From: Mycolicibacterium sp. CH28
GTDB taxonomy: Bacteria; Actinomycetota; Actinomycetes; Mycobacteriales; Mycobacteriaceae
Direction: 5' to 3'
Assembly: GCF_004745805.1 (NCBI RefSeq)
Contig: NZ_SRLQ01000021.1
Span: 28,270-92,269, forward strand
Length of the DNA stretch: 64,000 bases
A program made the translations under genes and the position numbers. The stretch's first letter is position 1, and each line of letters begins with the position of its first letter. The notes below the pieces were generated by a model. The model worked only from the letters and a program-made list of their open reading frames with translations. It did no database searches and was not told where the DNA came from. Of this stretch, positions 1 through 7,377 are shown piece by piece.

Positions 1-2
1 TC

Positions 3-770
3 GAGCGGCGGATCATTAAAGTCCGGGTCCTGCGCCGGTGGGGACCAGCTCGCATCGGGTATCTGTTGGGCATTCACCCCTCCACGGTGCACCGGGTACT
101 CACCCGCTACGGAGTGGCCAAGCTTCGGTGGCTGGACCGACCCACCGGACGTGTGATCCGCCGCATCGAAACCTCCCAGTGCGGGGATCTAGTGCATGTC
201 GATGTCAAGAAGCTGGGCAAGATCCCCGCTGGTGGCGGCTGGCGGATGCTGGGCCGCACGATCGGCCAGCGCAACTCCCAGGCCGATAAAGGCTCTGGAC
301 TTCGCAGTAAGTACCGCCATCCCTTGCACGGTCACCACTTCCTCCACACGGCGATTGACGCACACTCCCGGCTGGCCTACTCAGAACTGTTGCCCGATGA
401 ACGCAAAGAGACCGCGGCAGGCTTTTGGCTACGCGCCAACGCCTGGTTCGCCGAATGCGGCATCCCCGTGCGGAACGTGTTGACCGACAACGGGTCCTGC
501 TACCGCTCTCACGCCTTCCGTGAGGCCTTAGGCGACGTTGAACACCGTCGCACGCGCCCTTATCGGCCGCAGACAAACGGCAAGGTCGAACGCTTCCACC
601 GGACCCTGGCCGATGAATGGGCCTACGCCCGGCTCTACACCAGCGACGCCGAACGCTGCGCCCAGTTCCCGATCTGGCTGCACACCTACAATCACCACCG
701 CGGCCACACCGCACTCGGCGGTCAACCACCCGCCAGCCGCGTACCTAACCTCTCAGGTCAGTACAGCTAG
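3..770 (+). CDS. IS481-family transposase, 5' truncated by window edge
   Basis: DDE-type transposase of the IS481 family. The reading frame is open from the first bases of the window, so the N-terminus lies outside. Visible in order: a helix-turn-helix segment (GYLLGIHPSTVHRVL), then the catalytic triad. The first Asp is in HTAIDAHSRLAY, the second Asp in NVLTDNGSCY, and the Glu in RPQTNGKVERFHRTL. The C-terminal YNHHRGHTALGGQPPASR segment is typical of the family. The catalytic residues are intact in the part seen. I did not find a convincing terminal inverted repeat downstream, so the right end of the element is not set. Confidence 0.9.
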   Translation, partial: ERRIIKVRVLRRWGPARIGYLLGIHPSTVHRVLTRYGVAKLRWLDRPTGRVIRRIETSQCGDLVHVDVKKLGKIPAGGGWRMLGRTIGQRNSQADKGSGLRSKYRHPLHGHHFLHTAIDAHSRLAYSELLPDERKETAAGFWLRANAWFAECGIPVRNVLTDNGSCYRSHAFREALGDVEHRRTRPYRPQTNGKVERFHRTLADEWAYARLYTSDAERCAQFPIWLHTYNHHRGHTALGGQPPASRVPNLSGQYS

Positions 771-827
771 CCGGCGCGCTTCACCAACCAATTGGTGATC
801 ACAGCGTCTGAGCGTGGCGTTGGCAGC

Positions 828-1455
828 ATGGCTTCGAAGTTGAGGCAGCATCGCCCCGATAGGGCGGCCGACCTTGGCGGTGTCGACACGTACCGCCGTA
901 ACAGTGCAGTAGATGCCGCGATGATGCTGGCAGTTAGCGGCGGTTACGAGGCTGTGCACGTTCGCGCGGTGGCCGCGCAGGTCGGAATCGGCGTCAGCAC
1001 GCTGTACCGGTACTTCCCCTCCAAGATCCACCTCTTGGTGTCGGCGTTGACCCGCGAGTTCCAAGAGTTTGGAAACAGCCGCGATTGGACCGTCACCGCG
1101 TCGACACCGCGCGAACGCCTTCGCTTGCTCGTCGACTGCCTGCACACCGAATGGCAACCAAGACCCGCGCTTGACCGAGGCGGTGACGCGCGCCTTCGTC
1201 CTCGCCGACCACACCGCCGCCGCAGCCACCGATGAAGCGATCGACGTCATTGAAGGTCTGCTGGCAAGGACTTTGAGCGGCGGCGAGCCCACGGTCAGAG
1301 ACCAGCGACTAGCGGGGCTGATCGCTGATGTGTGGCTTGCCAATTTGGCGGCGTTCAGCAGTGGGCGAATATCGGGTGAAGTCGCTCGGGATCGAATCGA
1401 TAGGGCCATCGACCGCTTTGTGGACGCCACTCATGGCGATCCCGAAGTGGGCTGA
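828..1455 (+). pseudogene. KstR-like TetR regulator, frameshifted
   Basis: A TetR-family repressor split over two frames. The N-terminal half (frame of 828, ATG; frame also open from 792) has the helix-turn-helix AAQVGIGVSTLYRYFPSKIH. The C-terminal half (frame of 1455) reads LTEAVTRAFVLADHTAAAA, close to the ligand-binding domain of KstR, the mycobacterial cholesterol-catabolism repressor. The frames switch near 1150-1165, where about TEWQ..PRLTEAV would be expected, so one small indel has broken the gene. It sits directly after a transposase, which fits decay in a mobile region. A sequencing error at this point is the alternative. No KstR-regulon genes lie next to it, so it is probably a paralog rather than the genome's main kstR. 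Confidence 0.75.
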
Positions 1456-1623
1456 GAACCTGTTCTTGATAACAGTAGAGAAAGTTCTCACAGCCTCGAT
1501 CCGATAGGCATTTTTCGGTCCGTGGTGGCGGACGGGAGCGCCAGCGGACGGGAGCCGCCGCGGCGTGGATCTTTCGCCCAAATCGCGTCGGTGCTGTGTC
1601 GGGCACATTCGTAGACTTGCATC

Positions 1624-2163
1624 GTGGTGACGGACGCGGCACGTGCACGGGCGATCGCCGAGGAGCGACTGGCCGATCTGCCGCATCGGTGGGCCCATGT
1701 CTGCGGAGTCGCGGCGACGGCGGAGCGATTGGTCGTCGGCTTGGGCGCCATGGATGCCGACGCGGTGGTGGCTGCCGCGTGGCTTCACGATGTTGGCTAT
1801 GCGCCGTCAGTTCGATCGACTGGTTTCCACCCCGTCGACGGCGCAGTGTTCGTCCGCGACGAGGGCTTTCCCGCAGTGGTGGTCTCGCTGGTGGCCTATC
1901 ACACGGGCGCGGTGTTCGAGGCGCGGGAGCGCGGCCTCTTAGACGCGCTGGCCGAGTTCACGGCACCTCCGTCGTTGTTACTAGACGTGCTGACGTGCGC
2001 GGACTTGACCACTGGCCCGCAGGGCTCGCCTGTGCGAGCTGAAGATCGAGTCACGGAGATCCTGTCGCGTTACCCCGATGGGGATCCTGTGCATCGTGCG
2101 ATCGAGCGGGCGGCGCCGAGCCTGTTGGCGGCGGCAGCACGAGTTAGTGCCTCCGCCGGCTAG
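1624..2163 (+). CDS. HD-domain metal-dependent phosphohydrolase
   Basis: A 179-residue protein of the HD superfamily. The metal-binding His and His-Asp are visible as RWAHVCGVA (about residue 23) and AAWLHDVGY (about residues 50-58), with a further Asp in the TCADLTTG segment. Such stand-alone HD proteins hydrolyse phosphate esters of nucleotides or related small molecules; the substrate cannot be read from sequence. The start is GTG at 1624, with a second GTG at 1627; no strong ribosome-binding site decides between them. It ends 17 bases before the convergent NUDIX gene, so it probably lies just outside the left edge of the integrative element, though it could be element cargo. Confidence 0.75.
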   Translation: MVTDAARARAIAEERLADLPHRWAHVCGVAATAERLVVGLGAMDADAVVAAAWLHDVGYAPSVRSTGFHPVDGAVFVRDEGFPAVVVSLVAYHTGAVFEARERGLLDALAEFTAPPSLLLDVLTCADLTTGPQGSPVRAEDRVTEILSRYPDGDPVHRAIERAAPSLLAAAARVSASAG

Positions 2164-2179
2164 AGACGACCTTGCCGGG

Positions 2180-2650
2180 CTACCCGAGGTATGGGCTGTC
2201 GCGGCGTTGAAGGTAGTGCTGAATGCGCAGCCGCATCGAGGGGTGGACGTCCAAAGATGCAAGTTCGCCTGGTGACGTCCAGGCGATGTCGGTGCTTTCC
2301 GAGTCGACTCGCAACTGTCCACCGAGCAGCCGGGTGGTGAAGCACAGCGAGAACTGTTGACGGACTTCACCGTCGGCGTAGGCCATAACGTGGCGAGGAT
2401 TGGTGTAGACGCCGATGAGTCCGCTGATCTCGACGTCGAGACCGGTTTCCTCTTTCACTTCACGAACCGCCGCGTCGACGATGGATTCGCCCAATTCCAT
2501 TGCGCCACCCGGCAATGCCCAAAGGTTATTGTCGCGGCGGCGAATTAGCACGATGCGATCATGTGAATCGGTGACGACGGCGGTAGTGGAGGGCACCACA
2601 CTGTTTGCGGCTGGCGCGTGGGGATCGTTGTAGTAGTCGGTCCGGGCCAT
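2180..2650 (-). CDS. NUDIX hydrolase (Pif-like, AICE-associated)
   Basis: A 156-residue NUDIX hydrolase. The NUDIX box is complete: GGAMELGESIVDAA followed by REVKEETGLDV, so it should bind metal and cleave a nucleoside-diphosphate-linked substrate. The start is ATG 2650 (MARTDYYNDPHAP), about 20 bases after the stop of the upstream XRE gene, so the two form one transcript. In the Streptomyces element pSAM2 the Pif protein carries a NUDIX motif and provides immunity against redundant transfer. The position here, in a conjugative element of the same class, suggests an analogous job, but that is inference. Confidence 0.85.
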   Translation of the reverse strand: MARTDYYNDPHAPAANSVVPSTTAVVTDSHDRIVLIRRRDNNLWALPGGAMELGESIVDAAVREVKEETGLDVEISGLIGVYTNPRHVMAYADGEVRQQFSLCFTTRLLGGQLRVDSESTDIAWTSPGELASLDVHPSMRLRIQHYLQRRDSPYLG

Positions 2651-2670
2651 ACGGTTCTCCAATCGGCAGG

Positions 2671-3390
2671 TCAGGCGTGCGTGGGTAATGGTTGGGCGGT
2701 GTTCCACACCCGTTCGAAAGAGAGTTGGTGATCGCGCCACAGCTCGGGCGCGTCGTCACGTCGAATAAAGAGGACGGGATTGTCGCTGGCGGGAGCACCG
2801 TATAGGTGCGGGTTGGCAATCAGGGTGTTGTCCGCGCGGAACATCGACGTGTACAGCGGTGTGGCGTGTGTGCGCACCTCCAAGCCTGGGGCGTCGGCGA
2901 GTGAAGCCAATCGTGCGAGTGTGATCTGGCAGCGAGCTGCTAGAACTGAGCCAATCGTCTCCTCTTCCCCGCGTTGGCTTACCGCAGCGCAATCGGGATC
3001 ACCCACGATGAAGCGAATGGCGACTCCGCGTTCGGCCGCGACTGCGAGCGTTGAGCAGAACCTGGGAATGCCGTCGAAGAGGAAGGTGCCCCCGTAGACC
3101 AGGATGTCGATCTGCTCGGCGGCGCCGCCGAACAGTTGGGTCCACACGGCGACAGGGACGTCCGCGCGGCTTCGGTACACACTGACCGCGACCGTGCCGG
3201 TACCAGGTGGGCGCAGGGTGGGAAAGATGTCTGGCCACAGCGTCTGCGGATCACAGCCCAGTGCGTCGGCGGTGGCGCGCGCGTTGACCGCCTGGGGCAG
3301 TGATTCACCCCTGACCCAGCGGCCCACCGTCTTGACGTCGACACCGGCGGCTGTTGCGAGTCTGGCTTCGCTGAAACCCTTTTCACTCAT
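2671..3390 (-). CDS. XRE-family regulator with C-terminal DUF5919 (PLD-like) domain
   Basis: A 239-residue protein. The N-terminal 60 residues form a Cro/CI helix-turn-helix (LATAAGVDVKTVGRWVRGE), and residues of about 80-235 match the DUF5919 pattern (VGDPD, RTHATPLYTSMFRADN, FERVWN). It is read divergently from the transfer and replication genes that begin at 3634. The shared region holds three TGTCCGnnTTGTC repeats, so this protein is the prime candidate to bind them and control the element, by analogy with KorSA-type repressors. Operon with the downstream NUDIX gene. XRE-DUF5919 plus NUDIX pairs are common next to actinobacterial integrative elements. Confidence 0.85.
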   Translation of the reverse strand: MSEKGFSEARLATAAGVDVKTVGRWVRGESLPQAVNARATADALGCDPQTLWPDIFPTLRPPGTGTVAVSVYRSRADVPVAVWTQLFGGAAEQIDILVYGGTFLFDGIPRFCSTLAVAAERGVAIRFIVGDPDCAAVSQRGEEETIGSVLAARCQITLARLASLADAPGLEVRTHATPLYTSMFRADNTLIANPHLYGAPASDNPVLFIRRDDAPELWRDHQLSFERVWNTAQPLPTHA

Positions 3391-3508
3391 TCGCGTCGTC
3401 AGTGCGTGGTTAGGAACAGGTAGCTTCTCGATCTGCTCATGCTAGGAGCGCGGTGCCAGCGTTAGCGACGCCCAAAGCACAAAAGTTGGCGCGCGATTGT
3501 CGTCCGAG

Positions 3509-3574
3509 TGTCCGCGTTGTCCAGGCGTCTGTCCGCTTTGTCTAACTGATGCCCTGGGAATGTCCGAGTTGTCC
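3509..3574. promoter_or_regulatory. Three phased TGTCCGnnTTGTC repeats in the divergent AICE promoter
   Basis: Three direct repeats: TGTCCGCGTTGTCC at 3509-3522, TGTCCGCTTTGTCT at 3530-3543 and TGTCCGAGTTGTCC at 3561-3574. The spacings are 21 and 31 bases, about two and three helical turns. A weaker half copy (GTCGTCCGAG) precedes them. They lie between the XRE regulator and the plus-strand transfer operon. They look like operator sites or iterons, and the XRE protein is the likely binder. Confidence 0.6.
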
Positions 3575-3633
3575 GCCTGAACTGGTGGTCGCGGCCGAGC
3601 GGTCGCGAGAAAACAGCAGGAAGGACAGTTGGA

Positions 3634-4017
3634 ATGAAACTACGTATTAACACCGGCGGTGTGTCATTTGTGTGCACGCGGGCACCCGAACAGCGGATCG
3701 CGTTTGACACCGGCCAGCCGAAGCTGGATCGCGAGACGGGTCTGCCGCTGTGGCAGGTCCAGGTGATGGCGCTGGACTCCACGGGCGGCGACGTCATCAC
3801 CGTGACGGTTGCCGGCGACCCGAATGTGACGGTCGGGCAGCCGATCCACATCGAGGGCTTGGTTGCCCTGCCGTGGAGCCAGGACAGTCGCAGCGGAGTC
3901 GCGTTCCGCGCTGAAGCGATCCGCGCTTCAGGTGCACCACTGGCGGGAGTCGTTGCCGCACCTCGGAATGCGTCACCGAGCGGCGTACCCGGCGGCACGA
4001 GCAAGCCGGCCGCCTGA
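3634..4017 (+). CDS. SCO3933-family regulatory-type protein of AICE
   Basis: A 127-residue protein beginning ATG at 3634 after an AGGAAGGACAG ribosome-binding site. It looks like a small all-beta protein: MKLRINTGGVSF, a central WQVQVMALDSTGGDVITVTV stretch, then IHIEGLVALPW and a disordered Pro/Gly/Ser tail. Proteins of this type (SCO3933 family) sit just upstream of the FtsK-like transfer gene in many actinomycete integrative elements. The biochemical role is not established. First gene of the element's plus-strand operon. Confidence 0.7.
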   Translation: MKLRINTGGVSFVCTRAPEQRIAFDTGQPKLDRETGLPLWQVQVMALDSTGGDVITVTVAGDPNVTVGQPIHIEGLVALPWSQDSRSGVAFRAEAIRASGAPLAGVVAAPRNASPSGVPGGTSKPAA

Positions 4018-4128
4018 CCCTTTCGTCGAGTGGGCGCAGCACCGCAACACCAAGAGACGGTGGTGCTGCGCCCGCTCGGCCGAAGCCTCTCCTTACCCCG
4101 ATCCCGCAAGCCTGCCGGAAGGTCTGCC

Positions 4129-5556
4129 ATGCCTGGCCACCCACGAGCTCACCGCTCCAACCGCTCTCTTCCGAACCACTCGGACTCCGATGACATTGCC
4201 CTCCGTGCAGCCACGGCGCTTGGCAAAGCGACTGCTGCGCTGGTATGGGCGTCGGTGTTGTTTCCGATGATCAGCATTCCGGCCATCACAAGCGTCTGGA
4301 TGGCCGTCACTTGCGGTCCCTTGGTCGGCCTCTTGGCGGCGATCTGGTCGGCTCTCGCATTGTTCAGCTGGTTTCTGTTATCCCCCCAAACGTTCCGTCA
4401 GTGGGTGACGGTACGTCTGCGGGTCCAGTGGCGCACATGGGGTATCTATCGAGGCCGATGGGCCACGGTCTGCACGCTGTGTGGCCTGACCGCCGGTCTC
4501 GACGGTCACGTCATGGTGCCGATTCTGCGTTCGGTGACGATCGGTGTCACGAGCGACGTTCTCGAGGTACGCATCCTCACGGGCCAGTCGTTGGCCGACT
4601 GGCAATCCCGAGGTGACGCGTTAGCCGAAGCGCTGAGCGCCCAGCGGGTGACCATTCGCTCGACCCGACCGGGCTCGATCCGCATCACCGCCCATCACGG
4701 CGATCCGCTGACGACACCCATCCAACTTCCTCGTCCGGCCAGGGGCACCACACCGGACCTGTCCCGCCTGTGGGTGGGGCTCACCGAGGCCGGTGAGCGT
4801 TGGCGCCTACCGCTACTGGGACAGCACATCTTGGTCGCAGGCGCGACCGGCTCGGGCAAGGGCTCGGTGCTTTGGTCAATCATTGCCGCCGTCGGCCCCG
4901 CCGTGCGGGCGGGCTGCGCACGCCTCGTCGTCGTAGATCCCAAGGGAGGGATGGAGTTCGGGCGCGGACAAGTGTTGTTCACCTCGCTCGCCCATGACAA
5001 CGGTGAACAGACACTCGCTGCGCTGCGGGCGGTTGTCGCGGTGATGCAGAAACGTGCGCAACGGCTGCGGGGGAAGACTCGGCTTCACACTCCGAGTGTC
5101 TCCGCACCACTGATTGTATTGATTATCGACGAAATCGCCTCGCTGACTGCCTATCTCGGGGACCGCAGAACACGCGCCGAGGTTGAGCAGCTGCTGGGGC
5201 TGCTGCTGTCCCAGGGCCGCGCAGTCGGTATCTCGGTGGTCGCCGCGGTACAGGACCCGTCTAAAGATGTTTTGCCCATCCGGCAGCTCTTCTCCATCCG
5301 GGTCGGGCTGCGCATGAGTGAAGCCACCCAGACCGCGATGGTGCTCGGAGCCGCCGCCCGAGAAGCCGGCGCCTTGTGTGATGGAATCTCCACCGGTACT
5401 CCCGGTGTCGGTTACGTCTGCACTGACGGCAACGCTGAACCGTTGCGAGTTCGGGCCTTCCACGTCACCGATTCCGCCATTGATGATCTCGTCGCTCGCT
5501 TTGCCCCCACAAGAGCGCATCCTCGGACCGCCGAGACTGAAGGTCGCCAGTCGTGA
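4129..5556 (+). CDS. FtsK/SpoIIIE-type conjugal DNA translocase (TraB/TraSA)
   Basis: A hexameric double-stranded DNA pump that moves the element between mycelial or mating cells, as TraB proteins do in Streptomyces. Two transmembrane helices occupy about residues 30-90 (LVWASVLFPMISIPAITSVW, and the LLAAIWSALALFSWFLL region). The ATPase follows with Walker A GATGSGKGS and Walker B LIVLIIDEIAS, and then the sensor region VAAVQDPSKD. I chose ATG 4129 because GGAAGG lies 7 bases before it; a GTG at 4030 would add 33 residues. The stop overlaps the GTG of the initiator gene (GTGA), so the two are translationally coupled. Confidence 0.9.
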   Translation: MPGHPRAHRSNRSLPNHSDSDDIALRAATALGKATAALVWASVLFPMISIPAITSVWMAVTCGPLVGLLAAIWSALALFSWFLLSPQTFRQWVTVRLRVQWRTWGIYRGRWATVCTLCGLTAGLDGHVMVPILRSVTIGVTSDVLEVRILTGQSLADWQSRGDALAEALSAQRVTIRSTRPGSIRITAHHGDPLTTPIQLPRPARGTTPDLSRLWVGLTEAGERWRLPLLGQHILVAGATGSGKGSVLWSIIAAVGPAVRAGCARLVVVDPKGGMEFGRGQVLFTSLAHDNGEQTLAALRAVVAVMQKRAQRLRGKTRLHTPSVSAPLIVLIIDEIASLTAYLGDRRTRAEVEQLLGLLLSQGRAVGISVVAAVQDPSKDVLPIRQLFSIRVGLRMSEATQTAMVLGAAAREAGALCDGISTGTPGVGYVCTDGNAEPLRVRAFHVTDSAIDDLVARFAPTRAHPRTAETEGRQS

Positions 5557-7034
5557 CCACTGCTGCGCTGGGCATTGCGGTTTCGACACTGCCAGGCCTT
5601 CCGGCCGGTACCGACACCATCGGCGTGGTGGCGCAGATGGTGCGTCGCGCCGCCTCCCGCGACTTCGAGACCTGGTGGAATAAAGCGGAGAATGCTGGGT
5701 TCTGTGCGAATCCGATCCGTCTGACAGGAACCGACAGCTTCGGTCGCGAGCTTCGGGTGTGGACCCGATGCAACAACCGACGCGCTGTCGCCTGCCCGTC
5801 CTGCTCTGATCTCTATGCCCGCGATACCTGGCAACTCGTACACGCCGGCGTGCACGGTGGCCATCACGATCTGCCGCCCACAGTCGCCGAACACCCTCAG
5901 GTGTTCGTCACGCTGACCGCGCCCAGTTTCGGGGCCGTGCACACCACACGCGATGACGGCCAGCGAGGCCAGGCTCGGCGGTGCCACGACCGGGGCCGGA
6001 ATGCCCACCAACGTTGCCAGCACGGGAGACCCCTGTGGTGCAGCTCCATCCACCACGAGGGCGATGCTCATGTCGGTCAGCCGCTCTGCGAGGACTGTTA
6101 CGACTACATGGGGCATGTCCTGTTCGCCTGGCATGCCCCTGAACTGTGGCGGCGCTTCACCATCGCCCTGCGCCGGCTGTTGCGTAGACGCTTACGCGCG
6201 CTCGGCGAATCCCCCACCGCTGCCCGAATCAATTTCGTGAAGGTGACCGAGATGCAACGTCGGGCGATCCCGCACTTCCACGCCGTAATCCGCCTCGACG
6301 AGCCGCCACAGCCGGGCCAAGCCCCAACACCACCCAAGTCCTCAATCACAGCCACCGACCTGGCCCTCCTAATCCATCAGGCCGCAAGCGGCGTCGCACT
6401 CACTGTCGCCGCCCCAGCACACGGCGCTGAAATCAGTAGCCGTGTAATACAGTTCGGCACTCAGACGGATGCGCGGCCATTGCGGTCGGACAGTAGTGAC
6501 TGCGGCGGGGCAACACCTCGCCAGTCGCGTCGGTCGGTCCCGGCCTACCTGGCCAAGTACGTGACCAAATCCGTCGCCGACTTCGGCGTTGGGGTCCGAC
6601 GGATGTCACCGCTCGCCGTTCCCGATTTAGACGTCCCCACACATATCCGGGCGATTCTGACCACAATTCTCGATCTAGCCGATCATGGCGCCTACTCGGA
6701 GATAGACCGCTGGCTGCACACTCTCGGCTTTCGTGGGCATATCACCACCAAATCCCGGCTGTTCTCCACCACGATGAGTGCGCTGCGCGAGCATCGAGCT
6801 GAGTGGACTCGGGAGCAACGCCACCGCTCAGACCTCGCGACCGACGAACATGATCGGGCGCTTCACGGTGCCGAAGAAGAAGTGGAATGGACATTCGATC
6901 GAGCCGGGCTGGGCAATCTCGGTGAACGCACTTTGGTCGTGTCTGCGGCGCACCGAATGATCGAACATCGCCACATCGTCCGTGCGAATCGCTGGACGCA
7001 CGATCAATCCTCGCCACCAGACTGGTCGACATGA
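5553..7034 (+). CDS. RepSA-type rolling-circle replication initiator
   Basis: A 493-residue initiator expected to nick the element's origin and drive rolling-circle replication after excision. It has Cys-rich zinc-binding-like segments early (CNNRRAVACPSCSDLY, and CEDCYDY near residue 185). The HUH-type motif is seen as IPHFHAVIRLD, and YLAKYVTKS with two Tyr candidates follows downstream. The GTG start overlaps the TraB stop. The gene order TraB-Rep-Xis-Int is diagnostic of AICEs. The origin was not located; in related elements it lies near or within rep. Confidence 0.85.
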   Translation: MTTAALGIAVSTLPGLPAGTDTIGVVAQMVRRAASRDFETWWNKAENAGFCANPIRLTGTDSFGRELRVWTRCNNRRAVACPSCSDLYARDTWQLVHAGVHGGHHDLPPTVAEHPQVFVTLTAPSFGAVHTTRDDGQRGQARRCHDRGRNAHQRCQHGRPLWCSSIHHEGDAHVGQPLCEDCYDYMGHVLFAWHAPELWRRFTIALRRLLRRRLRALGESPTAARINFVKVTEMQRRAIPHFHAVIRLDEPPQPGQAPTPPKSSITATDLALLIHQAASGVALTVAAPAHGAEISSRVIQFGTQTDARPLRSDSSDCGGATPRQSRRSVPAYLAKYVTKSVADFGVGVRRMSPLAVPDLDVPTHIRAILTTILDLADHGAYSEIDRWLHTLGFRGHITTKSRLFSTTMSALREHRAEWTREQRHRSDLATDEHDRALHGAEEEVEWTFDRAGLGNLGERTLVVSAAHRMIEHRHIVRANRWTHDQSSPPDWST

Positions 7035-7213
7035 CTACGCCCGTATTCGATCGCGAGAAGACCGGTCCCGGGACCCTGCGAATAGCTGAAATTGCCTCGC
7101 CCGCAGCACAACCCGTATGTGTTACTTCACCCCCACAAGCCGTACGCCGGCATTCCGAATTACTTCCACACGGAGAGGAAAACGGATGCATACTGAATTC
7201 AGTGCTGAGCTGA
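7031..7213 (+). CDS. Small ORF between rep and xis
   Basis: A possible 60-residue protein whose ATG overlaps the rep stop codon (ATGA) and whose 3' end runs 28 bases into the excisionase gene. It has no recognisable domain and no membrane segment. The coupling geometry favours translation. The overlap with xis and the bland composition make it uncertain; it may only carry ribosomes from rep to xis. Confidence 0.3.
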   Translation: MTTPVFDREKTGPGTLRIAEIASPAAQPVCVTSPPQAVRRHSELLPHGEENGCILNSVLS

Positions 7214-7377
7214 TCACCGTGCAGGCCGCGGCGGATCGTCTCGCAGTCAGTCGATGGATGGTGTACCGGCTGATCTGGGACGGACGTGTCAGATCGGTAC
7301 AGATCGGTAGGTGCCGGCGGATCGTGCGGCAGTCTTTCGACGACTACCTATCCGGCTTGATTGAAGGAGCCGCGTGA
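7186..7377 (+). CDS. xis: Excisionase / MerR-like helix-turn-helix protein (Xis)
   Basis: A 63-residue DNA-binding protein of the excisionase/helix-turn-helix-17 type: ITVQAAADRLAVSRWMVYRL followed by the wing WDGRVRSVQIGR and RIVRQSFDDYL. It is the directionality factor expected to work with the adjacent integrase. The start at ATG 7186 follows a good GGAGAGG site; upstream in-frame codons are not supported. Its stop overlaps the integrase start (GTGATG). Confidence 0.85.
   Translation: MHTEFSAELITVQAAADRLAVSRWMVYRLIWDGRVRSVQIGRCRRIVRQSFDDYLSGLIEGAA

Noticed and set aside
781..801. ACCAATTGGT palindrome after the IS481 transposase as an IS end or operator
   Set aside because: The perfect part is only 10 bases and the flanks are interrupted; neither a matching left end nor a target duplication can be seen.
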